This document shows, piece after piece, positions 1-8,617 of a DNA stretch of 64,000 nucleotides. This DNA is from Desulfococcaceae bacterium HSG9 (GTDB lineage Bacteria; Desulfobacterota; Desulfobacteria; Desulfobacterales; JAUCGF01). The notes under the pieces were generated by a model. It searched no databases, was not told where the DNA came from, and was given only the letters and a program-made list of their open reading frames with translations. Each line of letters opens with the position of its first letter. The first letter of the stretch is position 1. A program made the translations under genes and the position numbers. The DNA lies in NCBI GenBank assembly GCA_030378005.1, contig JAUCGF010000084.1:1-64000 (forward strand), given 5' to 3'.

Positions 1-165
1 GATACTTTGGACACTGGAAACTGTTCTTCAATAAACACGCTATCGCTAACCCGACCTACTAAGTTTATGATTACAAACACCGAAAAATGAAGAATACCAC
101 AAAAAAGGATAATTGATGAATGATCGCGTGTTTATTGAAGAACAGTTTCCAGTGTCCAAAGTATC
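1..165. repeat. Perfect 40-bp inverted repeat at the window edge
   Basis: Bases 1-40 are the exact reverse complement of bases 126-165, with an 85-base spacer. The right arm is codons 4-17 of the methyltransferase gene that starts at 116; the left arm is an antisense copy of it. Pairing breaks at 41/125. It may extend left of base 1, which cannot be seen. Either it is a real structure, which in RNA would place the ribosome binding site in the loop, or it is a fold-back assembly artefact at a contig end. Confidence 0.97.
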
Positions 166-3049
166 AAAGGAAAGCTATAAAGAGCGCAAGGCCGGTGCCA
201 GCCAAACATTAACCGGCCTTGGGAAATGGTGGGGACGCAAGCCTTTAATTTTAATCAGAGCATCCATTATCGGCATGTTGATGCCCGCGTCCGGCAATCC
301 TGTGAAAGATCGTGATATTTTTTTAAAGATACTCACCATGGACAATAACGGGTTATGGCAGCGCCGCACAAAGTCGGTGCCGGCAGCCGTGATTCAGGAA
401 AATCTTTCTAAAAACGAATGGAACGAGATCGCCCTTGATAAACAAGGAAATTTGAAACGCAGGTGGGCAACGGGATTAAGCAAACAAGAGCAAAAACGCA
501 TTATCCGCAAGGTGTTTGAACGCCTGTCGTATGACGCCAAACTGGTCTATTGTCTCAGACCGGAACAGATTCAAGGGCCGGATAAAGCCGCCTGGAAAGA
601 GATCAATGCCCATCTTGGAACCGATGCTCAAAACCTGCAAGAATTAGTCGCTGAACTGGGCAAAAGAAGATTCGGCCATGTTCCCAAAGTGGGCGATTGT
701 TTCTGCGGCGGCGGTTCCATCCCCTTTGAAGCGGCCAGGCTGGGTTGTGAAGCGTTCGGCTCCGACCTGAATCCCGTGGCCGCCATGCTCACATGGGCAT
801 CCATCCACTTAATCGGCGGCGGGGAGAAAGTTCAGCAAGAAGTGATGCAGGCCCAAAAAAAAGCCTATTTGGCCGCGGATAAACAGATTACCGCATGGGG
901 CATCGAACACAATGCCAAAGGATGGCGCGCGGATGCCTATTTATACTGTGTTGAAGCCCGATGCCCGGCAACCGGTTTGATGCTTCCCCTTGCGCCTTCC
1001 TGGGTGATCAGCGAAAAATATAAGGTGTGCGCGGTGCTGAAACGCAATGATACTATCAAAGGGTACGATATTGAAATCGTTGTCGGTGCCGACAACGATG
1101 TGATGGCAAAAGCAAAACTGGGAACCGTTCGCAATAATCGCATGGTCTGCCCGGAAACAGGCGAAGAGTTTTCCATTTCAGGGATTCGCGGAGATCGCAA
1201 AATGAAAGGCAAAGCCGTGTATGGTTTGCGGCTGTGGGATAAGCACGATCTGGTGCCAAGACCGGATGATGTTTTCCAGGAACGGTTGTATTGTGTCCGA
1301 TGGGTGGAAACCTATTATGAAGAAAACAGGCAAGCAGCATCCGTTCAAAAAACGAGGCGGCATTATTGTTCAGTAACTGATGGTGATTTAAAGCGTGAAA
1401 ACCAAGTGCTGGAACTGCTTCGAGCGAGATATGAAGATTGGCAGGAGAAAGGGTATATTCCGAGTCGAAAAATTGAACCTGGTGTCGAAACAACTCGGCT
1501 TCAAAGGGAACGTGGTTGGACGCACTGGTATCATTTGTTTAATCCTCGGCAGTTGTTGATGCATGGTGAAATTATGAATGACTACCTTCAGTTAAATCAA
1601 TTTAACAATAAAATAAAGATTGTAGCAACATGCTTGTCAGTTGGGGCAGGTATTGATTATCAAGCTAAATTATGTGGTCTAAATCCTCACAAATCTAAGG
1701 GCCCAGGTTCAACCCGAAATGTATTTTCTAATCAGGCTTTAAATACTGTGTACTCCTGTGGTTGCCGCTCAATGATGAATTTAAAAGAATTTTACCTCAC
1801 TAATTTTTCAACTTCCTTTGACCTAAAGATGTCGTTTGAAATTGTAGCAGACGCAAGAAGTATAAATATAAAAAATGATATATGGATAACAGACCCACCA
1901 TACGCCGATGCAATCAATTACCACGAATTAACCGATTTTTTTCTTTCATGGTATGAAAAACATATTCCTAAAGCCTTTCCAGACTGGTACACCGACACCA
2001 AAAAAGCCTTAGCGGTCAGAGGTTCCGGCGATGATTTCAAACGCTCAATGGTAGAAATATATGAAAACCTAACCAACTATATGCCGGATAACGGCCTGCA
2101 AATGGTTCAGTTCACCCATCAGGATTCATCAGTTTGGGCAGACCTTGCCATGATTTTATGGGCCGCCAATCTGAAAGTCACTGCCGCCTGGACAATTGCC
2201 ACTGAAACATCATCCGGTTTAAAAAAAGGCAATTATGTCCAAGGCACCGTTCTTTTGATATTGCGCAAACGCTTATCCGACCAAACCGCCTTTTTGGACG
2301 AAATTTATCCCGAAATCGAGGATGAAGTCCGCCTACAGCTTGACGCCATGATGGAATTGGATGACAAGGATGATCCCAATTTTGGGGATACGGATTTTCA
2401 ACTCGCCGCTTATGCCGCCGCGCTGAGGGTGTTGACTCAATACAGCGATATTGAAGGCCAGGATATCCGGCATGAACTTTTCCGGCAGCGTAACCCTGGT
2501 GAAAAAACCGCGTTTGAAAAGGTGATTGACCGCGCGGTTGAAATCGCTTCGGACCATTTGGTTCCCGCGGGGATTGGCAAACCGCATTGGAAAACCCTGT
2601 CCGCGCCGGAACGATTGTATCTCAAGGGGATTGAACTTGAAAAACATAAAGAAGCGCGCGCCGGCGCATTTCAGGAACTTGCCAAAGGTTTTGGGGTTCG
2701 TGATTATAAGCTTCTGTATGCACGCACCAAGGCCAATGCGGTGCGATTTAAAACCGGGTCTGAATTTAAAAAATCCCATTTAGGCGGTGCCGCTTTTTCA
2801 GGAACGTTGACCCGCAATATTCTGTTTGCCATCCATGAAAGCGTGCAATCCGAAGACGCGCGGCAAGGCCTGCATTGGTTTCACAATGAAGTTGATAATT
2901 ACTGGAACCAACGCAAGTTAATCATTGCAATTTTAAAATACCTGGCCGCTTCAATCCATATCCCCCACATGCCCCATTGGGAACAAGATGCGGATGCGGC
3001 GCTTCGGCTTGCCGGTGCGGTGGAGAATGATCATGGGGGGAGAGTGTGA
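116..3049 (+). CDS. DUF1156-family DNA methyltransferase (defence-associated)
   Basis: A 977-residue amino-methyltransferase that probably modifies adenine-N6 or cytosine-N4 in DNA. The N-terminus carries a DUF1156-type motif (KWWGRKPL, residues 37-44). The AdoMet-binding motif I is DCFCGGGSIPFEAARLG near residue 195, followed by SDLNPVA. The catalytic DPPY is near residue 592, followed by NYHELTDFF. The ATG at 116 is preferred over the TTG at 113 because AAGGA lies six bases before it. Family knowledge: DUF1156 methylases occur with PLD/SNF2 helicases and DUF499 ATPases in defence loci called Hma-like. The helicase is at 4434, but no ATPase is visible, so it may lie upstream of base 1. Bases 1561-1980 are strikingly AT-rich (34% GC by count, against 50-55% in sampled flanks), which suggests a swapped internal segment that includes DPPY. 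Confidence 0.9.
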   Translation: MNDRVFIEEQFPVSKVSKESYKERKAGASQTLTGLGKWWGRKPLILIRASIIGMLMPASGNPVKDRDIFLKILTMDNNGLWQRRTKSVPAAVIQENLSKNEWNEIALDKQGNLKRRWATGLSKQEQKRIIRKVFERLSYDAKLVYCLRPEQIQGPDKAAWKEINAHLGTDAQNLQELVAELGKRRFGHVPKVGDCFCGGGSIPFEAARLGCEAFGSDLNPVAAMLTWASIHLIGGGEKVQQEVMQAQKKAYLAADKQITAWGIEHNAKGWRADAYLYCVEARCPATGLMLPLAPSWVISEKYKVCAVLKRNDTIKGYDIEIVVGADNDVMAKAKLGTVRNNRMVCPETGEEFSISGIRGDRKMKGKAVYGLRLWDKHDLVPRPDDVFQERLYCVRWVETYYEENRQAASVQKTRRHYCSVTDGDLKRENQVLELLRARYEDWQEKGYIPSRKIEPGVETTRLQRERGWTHWYHLFNPRQLLMHGEIMNDYLQLNQFNNKIKIVATCLSVGAGIDYQAKLCGLNPHKSKGPGSTRNVFSNQALNTVYSCGCRSMMNLKEFYLTNFSTSFDLKMSFEIVADARSINIKNDIWITDPPYADAINYHELTDFFLSWYEKHIPKAFPDWYTDTKKALAVRGSGDDFKRSMVEIYENLTNYMPDNGLQMVQFTHQDSSVWADLAMILWAANLKVTAAWTIATETSSGLKKGNYVQGTVLLILRKRLSDQTAFLDEIYPEIEDEVRLQLDAMMELDDKDDPNFGDTDFQLAAYAAALRVLTQYSDIEGQDIRHELFRQRNPGEKTAFEKVIDRAVEIASDHLVPAGIGKPHWKTLSAPERLYLKGIELEKHKEARAGAFQELAKGFGVRDYKLLYARTKANAVRFKTGSEFKKSHLGGAAFSGTLTRNILFAIHESVQSEDARQGLHWFHNEVDNYWNQRKLIIAILKYLAASIHIPHMPHWEQDADAALRLAGAVENDHGGRV

Positions 3050-3073
3050 TAGATAAATTTGGATGAGCGTCAG

Positions 3074-3116
3074 AATAACTTCTCCATTAAGCTTTTCCCA
3101 TTTTGGAGAAGTTATT
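3074..3116. terminator. Stem-loop between convergent genes
   Basis: A 13-bp perfect stem (3074-3086 with 3104-3116) and a 17-base loop lie between the ends of the methyltransferase and the minus-strand nucleotidyltransferase-like gene. The position fits a bidirectional terminator. There is no long T tract, so it may instead only protect the 3' ends. Confidence 0.5.
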
Positions 3117-3137
3117 TCGGTTACGATCCTTATAAAC

Positions 3138-3692
3138 TCACTCATCCGTAAAGGATGCCAAAATTTTATTTGACATTAATTCAACTTGTTCTTTGATTTC
3201 AGGAATATCAGGCACACGCGCCGCTTTTATGGCATAAGTGATATCTCTTAGGCTTAAATTTGCTCTTGAAATGATGAACAGAGCATCCTTGATGTCAATG
3301 GGGTCATAACGCATCAACTTGCTTAAAAACAAATCGATATCAGCGAGACGGAATACTTTTAAATTCGACCAGGGGCCGTTTATCCGCTCACGCAGTTTTC
3401 GCCAGTCAGGACGAAGCACCACTTGGTCTTCAGTAAAAAAATGGGCGATATACAGCCCTTTGTCCGCCAACAGTTCATTAACTCGCTCAACAGCCTGCCA
3501 GAAATCACCTTTTTCCAGAAGTGCTTCGGCCTGGCCCGTGTGTAAAACCACATCGACATCCCGGCTTAAGGCAAATTCCAGAGGGGGCTTGTCAAAGCCA
3601 AGCAGGAGTGCAGCGCGGCCGTATAAAACAATTTCAGCAGGTGATTTCAACAGGCTGTCCAGCAGATTCAGTATTTCCATTGCGTTACTCAT
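3138..3692 (-). CDS. Nucleotidyltransferase-fold protein (DUF6036/AbiEii-like)
   Basis: A 184-residue protein that begins like a minimal nucleotidyltransferase: a helix, then LYGRAALLLGF (residues 23-33) and RDVDVVL (44-50). These match the G[GS]xAL and DxD core of DUF6036/AbiEii-type proteins, except that the usual second G/S of the first motif is Arg here. That may weaken nucleotide binding. The start at 3692 is chosen because its ATG overlaps the upstream stop in an ATGA, the sign of translational coupling; the reading frame is open further upstream. Family knowledge: such proteins are often toxins or antitoxin-like parts of two-gene modules. With the upstream partner it forms an opposite-strand insert inside a defence block, so a toxin-antitoxin or accessory defence role is inferred, not shown. 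Confidence 0.75.
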   Translation of the reverse strand: MSNAMEILNLLDSLLKSPAEIVLYGRAALLLGFDKPPLEFALSRDVDVVLHTGQAEALLEKGDFWQAVERVNELLADKGLYIAHFFTEDQVVLRPDWRKLRERINGPWSNLKVFRLADIDLFLSKLMRYDPIDIKDALFIISRANLSLRDITYAIKAARVPDIPEIKEQVELMSNKILASFTDE

Positions 3693-4243
3693 GATGCCAG
3701 CACCCATTCGGAAACATTGCATCTTCCGTTTTTCATTTTAGGTTCAGCCAGTCTCGTCCAGTGTAATAACGGTTCTGTAAGCGCTTTTTCATTTTGATAT
3801 TGATTGTAGATAGCGCGCCATGTCGGATGTTCCGGCGCGACTTTCAGAGCCTGTTTGGATAGCTCGGCCAAAATCGGTTCCACACGCTCCCGTTCGGCGA
3901 TGAGCAGTAATTTGGTTAAGTCCGCCTTTTCGCGTGAAATTATCTGACAGGCAAGTCTGAGAATCTGCGGATAGTCCGCACATTGCAGCATGGATAATCC
4001 AACTGTCAGTTCCTCATCAGAGAAAAGTTCTTTATCCGGTAAAATCAATTCAGAAATATCCTGCCCGGGGCGTACAATCACTTGAAATCCCCGCTTGTTC
4101 GCTACTGCGACCAACCATTCTTCAACAGATTCTGCGCCGTCAACAGGGTATAGCACGGTAAGACGCCGTAGTTTGAATCTTAAAGGCGAAATATGACAGG
4201 TTTTTCCCAGTCGTTTCGCCAAAGTATGTTTTTGTTTGAACAT
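3689..4243 (-). CDS. Unrecognised partner of the nucleotidyltransferase-like gene
   Basis: A 184-residue protein that I do not recognise. It is basic at the N-terminus (KRLGKT, FKLRRL), then has an alpha/beta stretch around VEEWLVAVANKRGFQVIVRPG, then a mostly helical C-terminal half. No signal peptide or membrane segment is visible. The ATG at 4243 is preferred over the TTG at 4252 because AGGAGA (complement of 4253-4258) sits nine bases before it. Its stop overlaps the next start by four bases, so the two proteins are probably made together and may act as a pair. DNA-binding regulator or antitoxin is possible but unsupported by a motif. Confidence 0.7.
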   Translation of the reverse strand: MFKQKHTLAKRLGKTCHISPLRFKLRRLTVLYPVDGAESVEEWLVAVANKRGFQVIVRPGQDISELILPDKELFSDEELTVGLSMLQCADYPQILRLACQIISREKADLTKLLLIAERERVEPILAELSKQALKVAPEHPTWRAIYNQYQNEKALTEPLLHWTRLAEPKMKNGRCNVSEWVLAS

Positions 4244-4370
4244 ATTAACCAATCTCCTGATTTTTCACGGTAAGGCAATATTCAGTTCTGCTTACATGAT
4301 ATTAATCTTGATATAAAACATAAACATATTATATTCAACTTAATTAAACCAATAAATTTTCAGAAGAGGA

Positions 4371-4390
4371 ATGCAAACTTTAGTTTGCAT
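4371..4390. repeat. Palindrome upstream of the helicase gene
   Basis: ATGCAAACT and AGTTTGCAT flank a two-base centre, in the divergent spacer between the partner gene and the helicase. The core TGCAAACTT-AGTTTGC is shared with the longer palindrome at 7822-7875. It is therefore better read as a member of a dispersed palindrome family than as an operator, although its position in a divergent promoter region leaves the second option open. Confidence 0.7.
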
Positions 4391-4433
4391 CACCGCATCG
4401 TAAAGAGTAAGATATTAATTATAGGGAATAACC

Positions 4434-7145
4434 ATGATCAAACGGTTTTCATCGCGCCGTTCAAAACCGAATACATTCTTTATCGATAACTGTTTGAACG
4501 GCGCGGTAGCTTACGACCGCATTGCCGGCTATTTTCGATCATCCATGCTCGAAATTGCGGGTGAAAAAATTGAAGCCATGAACGGCAAGGTAAGAGTTGT
4601 ATGCAACTCCGACATAGATGTTCGTGATGTTGAAACCGCTAAAGCGGCGCGGCAGGCGCTTCGCAAATCATGGTGTGCCGGCAACCCCGAACAATTGGGT
4701 GAATTGTCCAAAGGCCGTTTTTTGCGGCTGCACCGCTTTATCACTGAGGGAAAGCTTGAAATCCGCGTGCTTCCTGATGAAGCCTTTGGTTTGATTCACG
4801 GCAAAACCGGGGTGATCACATACAAAGATGGCCGCCAAACCTGTTTTATGGGAAGCGCCAATGAGAGTTTTTCATCATGGCAATTGAATTACGAACTGAT
4901 TTGGGAGGACAATTCCGCAAGTGCGATACAATGGGTACAGGATGAATTTGATGCGCTCTGGTTTCATCACCTCGCCACTCCGTTAAGTGATTTTGTTGTA
5001 TGCGACATTAAACGCCTGGCCTGTCGAAGCGAAATCACCATTGATGATTGGAAACAGGACTCCGTGCAGACGCCCGCATCGGGTATCATCGAAACGCCTG
5101 TTTTTCGGAGAGAATACGGACTTTGGCCGCACCAGAAATATTTCATCAAACTTGCTTACGATGCGCATTTGAATGGCAGTGCAAGATTTATCTTAGCCGA
5201 TCAGGTCGGTTTGGGCAAAACCGTTCAACTCGCACTCAGCGCCATGTTGATGGCGCTCCATGGCCAAAAACCCGTATTGGTTATCGCTCCCAAAACCCTG
5301 CTGCCTCAATGGCAGGAGGAACTGTTTAATCTGTTGGGAATTCCTTCGGCGGTATGGAACGGCAACGACTGGATCGACGAACAAGGCATTGTGCATCCTT
5401 CCAGAGATGTCGCTTCCATCCGCAAATGCCCCCGCAAAATCGGCCTGATTTCCCAAGGCTTGATCACATCCGGCTCTGCAAGCATCGAACATTTAAAAAC
5501 ATTAACGTATGAATGTATTATAGTTGATGAGGCGCACCGTGCAAGGCGCAAAAAAATCAACGCGCAAAGCATGTTTCAAAAAGCCGAACCCAATAACCTG
5601 ATGCGGTTTTTATTGGAAATGAGTCCCCTGACTGAAAGTATGCTGTTGGCAACCGCGACGCCGGTTCAGATTCATCTGATTGAAGCGTGGGACCTTTTGA
5701 ATATTCTGGCGCAAGGCAATGACATGGTTATGGGCGCCAAGTGGTCGGAATGGCGTAAACCGGACCGCGCGCTATCCGTGGTTACCGGTGAAACCGCAAT
5801 CCCGGATGAACCGGGTGAAGCATGGCGATGGATACGCAACCCAATGCCGCCGGCATCCGAAGGTGTCGTTTTTAAAAATCTCAGAAGAACCTTAGGCCTG
5901 AAAAACAACGACCGTATTGCCAGCGGGGACAGCCTGGATTATTTAAGACCTCCTGAAATCACCCGTCTGAAAAGCATCATTCCAGATTTTGGGCGTAAAC
6001 ATAGCGTGTTTATCAGACACATTGTCAGAAGAACACGCGATTTTCTTGAAAACACAGTTGATCCTTCAACCGGTGAACCCTATCTCAAACCTGTCAAAGT
6101 CGTTTTATTTGGTGAAAGCCCCGCTGATTCCCTTGCATTGCCGCTCTATTTGCAAGATGCTTACGAAGCGGCCGAACAGTTTTGCAAACTGCTCGGTCAA
6201 AGAGCGCAAGGTGCCGGATTTCTAAAAACGCTGCTATTGAGAAGAATCGGCAGCACGATTTATGCGGGACGCCGCACAACGGAAAAGATGTTAAATCAAT
6301 GGGGCGATGCTGCCGCAAGCGTGCAAAGCTCATTTTTTGAAGAGGAAGATGATAGGATTGTGAACAATGTAGCCAAAACCGGCATGAAGGTTTTGACCGC
6401 GGTTGAACGTGTGGCACTGCAACGCTGTCTCAAAGCGCTTGAAAACAATCAGGAAAGCGATCCCAAATATATGAAAGTGATTGAATACCTGATTCAAAAA
6501 AATTGGATTGAAAGAGGCTGCATCATCTTTTCACAATACTTCGATTCTATCAAACATTTGGCCGATCAGCTTTCTATGGACATGCCGGATGAACCGGTCG
6601 GCGTGTATGCGGGAGGTGCCAATTCAGGCATTATAACGGCGGGGCAATATCAAAAAATATCCAGGGACATTCTTAAACGCAAAGTAGGCAAGGGAAAAAT
6701 ACGAATTCTCCTTGGCACCGAAGCGGCCAGCGAAGGCTTGAACCTTCAAAAACTGGGTGCGCTGATCAATCTGGATTTGCCGTGGAATCCCACTCGTCTT
6801 GAACAGCGCAAAGGGCGAATACAGCGTATCGGCCAGTTGCATGATGAAGTGTATGTTTATAACATGCGCTATCAGGGTTCAGTGGAAGACCGGGTGCATG
6901 AATTGCTATCCGGCCGCCTTGAGGATATTCATGCCCTTTTCGGCCAAATTCCGGATGTGTTGGAGGATGTCTGGATAGAAATAGCCATTGGTAAAATTGA
7001 AAATGCAAAAAAATTGATCGATTCGGTTAAACCCGATAATCCCTTTGATGAAAGATATAACCGGATCAGCGCAATCGACTGGGAATCTTGCTCAAAGGTA
7101 TTGAATGCTGATGAAAAAATGAGGGTTTTGATGAATAAATGGTAA
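4434..7145 (+). CDS. PLD-nuclease / SNF2-type helicase (defence-associated)
   Basis: A 903-residue two-part protein. Residues 1-180 form a phospholipase-D-like domain with one HxK motif (IHGKTGVI near residue 121) followed by MGSANES, as found on defence helicases. The superfamily 2 motor follows: motif I ADQVGLGKT (about 255-263), motif II VDEAHRA (near 364), motif III LLATATP, and in the C-terminal lobe GTEAASEGLN and EQRKGRIQRIGQ (near 790). All key helicase residues are present, so it should be an active DNA translocase. It probably works with the DUF1156 methylase as a modification-guided defence pair. The 4253-4433 spacer is AT-rich and holds a palindrome. AGGGA is the only weak ribosome-binding candidate before the ATG. 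Confidence 0.9.
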   Translation: MIKRFSSRRSKPNTFFIDNCLNGAVAYDRIAGYFRSSMLEIAGEKIEAMNGKVRVVCNSDIDVRDVETAKAARQALRKSWCAGNPEQLGELSKGRFLRLHRFITEGKLEIRVLPDEAFGLIHGKTGVITYKDGRQTCFMGSANESFSSWQLNYELIWEDNSASAIQWVQDEFDALWFHHLATPLSDFVVCDIKRLACRSEITIDDWKQDSVQTPASGIIETPVFRREYGLWPHQKYFIKLAYDAHLNGSARFILADQVGLGKTVQLALSAMLMALHGQKPVLVIAPKTLLPQWQEELFNLLGIPSAVWNGNDWIDEQGIVHPSRDVASIRKCPRKIGLISQGLITSGSASIEHLKTLTYECIIVDEAHRARRKKINAQSMFQKAEPNNLMRFLLEMSPLTESMLLATATPVQIHLIEAWDLLNILAQGNDMVMGAKWSEWRKPDRALSVVTGETAIPDEPGEAWRWIRNPMPPASEGVVFKNLRRTLGLKNNDRIASGDSLDYLRPPEITRLKSIIPDFGRKHSVFIRHIVRRTRDFLENTVDPSTGEPYLKPVKVVLFGESPADSLALPLYLQDAYEAAEQFCKLLGQRAQGAGFLKTLLLRRIGSTIYAGRRTTEKMLNQWGDAAASVQSSFFEEEDDRIVNNVAKTGMKVLTAVERVALQRCLKALENNQESDPKYMKVIEYLIQKNWIERGCIIFSQYFDSIKHLADQLSMDMPDEPVGVYAGGANSGIITAGQYQKISRDILKRKVGKGKIRILLGTEAASEGLNLQKLGALINLDLPWNPTRLEQRKGRIQRIGQLHDEVYVYNMRYQGSVEDRVHELLSGRLEDIHALFGQIPDVLEDVWIEIAIGKIENAKKLIDSVKPDNPFDERYNRISAIDWESCSKVLNADEKMRVLMNKW

Positions 7146-7253
7146 TTTTACCGGTATCTTAGAAATTTATTCCAAAATAATATATCCAAATTGTAGGGCT
7201 GATTATTGCCTAATTTATATCGAACTGACGTTATTTAGTCCCTGATCCTTACC

Positions 7254-7796
7254 TTACTTCTTTAACCCTTTAAAAATCCGCCAGATGCCAAACGCAATCA
7301 CTGCGCTAATAACTCCTTGAAGCAAATTGGGAATAATTTCTGCTAATGCCGCCTTGGCATCCGTAACTCCAAAAAATGGAATGCTCTTGGCCAACAACGG
7401 GTAGATAACCGCCTCAAAGATATAATACCCGGCAACTAAAATGATAACTCCGCAAACCAGGGCGATCAACGGATAGGTGAGGGCGTCTTTTTTATTTTGC
7501 GCTGCGATGAATCCGATAACAGCACCCTCAAGTCCTTTTACCACCGCCGTTGCCAGGATAAATGAGGGAAAACCGACTGCGTCGGCCATAGCCGGCCCGA
7601 TCAAGCCTACCAGACCGCCAATGATCGGTCCGTAAAGCAATGCCGCTGCCATTACAAAGGTATCTCCCAAGTTAAAGTAACCCCCGGTTGCCGGAATCGG
7701 TATTCTGATCACCAGCGTTCCCACAAATGCCAGCGTTATAAATGCGGCTGCAATTCCCACATTGAACATTCTTTTTACATCGGTAGTTTCAGACAT
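7254..7796 (-). CDS. ECF transporter S component (substrate-binding membrane protein)
   Basis: A 180-residue integral membrane protein with about five hydrophobic segments. The region GGYFNLGDTFVMAAALLYGP followed by LVGLIGPAMADAVG is typical of PF07155-type S components, which capture a vitamin-like substrate for an energy-coupling factor transporter. The ligand cannot be read from the sequence. A good AAGGAG lies before the ATG. Genes for the T component and a fused double ATPase lie just upstream on the same strand, so a complete ECF unit is present. Position as last gene of the unit fits a dedicated rather than shared S component. Confidence 0.85.
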   Translation of the reverse strand: MSETTDVKRMFNVGIAAAFITLAFVGTLVIRIPIPATGGYFNLGDTFVMAAALLYGPIIGGLVGLIGPAMADAVGFPSFILATAVVKGLEGAVIGFIAAQNKKDALTYPLIALVCGVIILVAGYYIFEAVIYPLLAKSIPFFGVTDAKAALAEIIPNLLQGVISAVIAFGIWRIFKGLKK

Positions 7797-7821
7797 TGTG
7801 ATCTCCTTAATTTTTTGAAAT

Positions 7822-7875
7822 GGAGTGCAAACTTCAGTTTGCCTTGTCAGTGACGCAAACTGAAGTTTGCACTCC
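7822..7875. repeat. 21-bp perfect inverted repeat between ECF genes
   Basis: Bases 7822-7842 and 7855-7875 are exact reverse complements around a 12-base loop. Each arm is itself near-palindromic (GCAAACTTCAGTTTGC). It lies between the genes for the T and S components and would form a strong hairpin in the operon transcript, where it could lower expression of the S component or protect the 3' end of the upstream message. Related palindromes occur at 4371, 16923 and 41955. Confidence 0.95.
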
Positions 7876-7904
7876 TCTTTTAATATGTGTAAATTAGTTG
7901 ATTT

Positions 7905-8615
7905 CTAATCCTTATCAGACCGCCTATTTGGAAGCTGGGCTATTTCGACCGCCCACAAAGGGATATATTGAATCGAAGCGCAAATCCCCTCTACGCCTAA
8001 TTGAATCATTGTCTGTAAAAGAGCGCGCAATTTTAATTTTTGAATTCGAAAACAGGTTTTTGAAAAAATAGCATGTCTAGCTTGGGCAGGCTTATAGCGT
8101 TGCCGTTCTTCAGACACCACTTCCAAAATATTCGGAATCACAAAGTAAACAATATGATTGAAAACACGCAAAAACATCAACACAATTTTTTCTGCACCGG
8201 ACACGCCGTGCTGATTTTGTAAGAGATTGTATTCAAGGGTTTGCAGAGGTAAAACGGCTACGATACTGAGCGAAAGCGGAATCACTGTCAGCATGTTAAT
8301 GCCAAGCGAAACATAATGAGCGCTGTAAATCGAAGGGCCGGAAGCATATCCCAGGCCGGTTAAAAAAATGAAATACGAAATGCCAGCACCTCCAAAAATT
8401 ATTGGGATGCTTATCAGGGCCGTGCCGGCAAGAATCAAGGCGTACAGTTGCGCACCCATGATAATTGGAATCGCCAGATTAACAATCATAAAATAGCCGA
8501 CAAGACTGGCGGAGATGCCCGGAATAATAGCGTGGCTGAACTGATTCACCGGATAGCCGGTGAAAGACGGTAACGCCAGAAAAAATAATAAGCAAAATTT
8601 TACTTTCCAAGTCAA
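7905..8615 (-). CDS. ECF transporter T component (EcfT/CbiQ-like)
   Basis: A 236-residue membrane protein with about five or six hydrophobic segments, then a cytoplasmic tail. It would couple ATPase movement to the S component. Family assignment rests on context and on the helical tail with charged coupling residues (EVVSEERQRYKPAQARH), which resembles T-component coupling helices but is divergent. The start is a TTG three bases after the ATPase stop; no ATG occurs until about residue 43, after the first hydrophobic segment. This suggests termination-reinitiation. Less certain than its neighbours because T components vary greatly. Confidence 0.75.
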   Translation of the reverse strand: MTWKVKFCLLFFLALPSFTGYPVNQFSHAIIPGISASLVGYFMIVNLAIPIIMGAQLYALILAGTALISIPIIFGGAGISYFIFLTGLGYASGPSIYSAHYVSLGINMLTVIPLSLSIVAVLPLQTLEYNLLQNQHGVSGAEKIVLMFLRVFNHIVYFVIPNILEVVSEERQRYKPAQARHAIFSKTCFRIQKLKLRALLQTMIQLGVEGICASIQYIPLWAVEIAQLPNRRSDKD

Positions 8616-8617
8616 TT

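Noticed and set aside
1056-1493. A 145-codon minus-strand frame opposite the methyltransferase
   Set aside because: The plus frame has clear methylase motifs throughout; the minus frame is an antisense shadow with no domain.
116-7145. DISARM, BREX or a restriction-modification operon
   Set aside because: No DUF1998 protein, PglZ, BrxC, Lon-like protease or restriction endonuclease is visible; only the DUF1156 methylase and PLD helicase match, which fits an Hma-like locus better.
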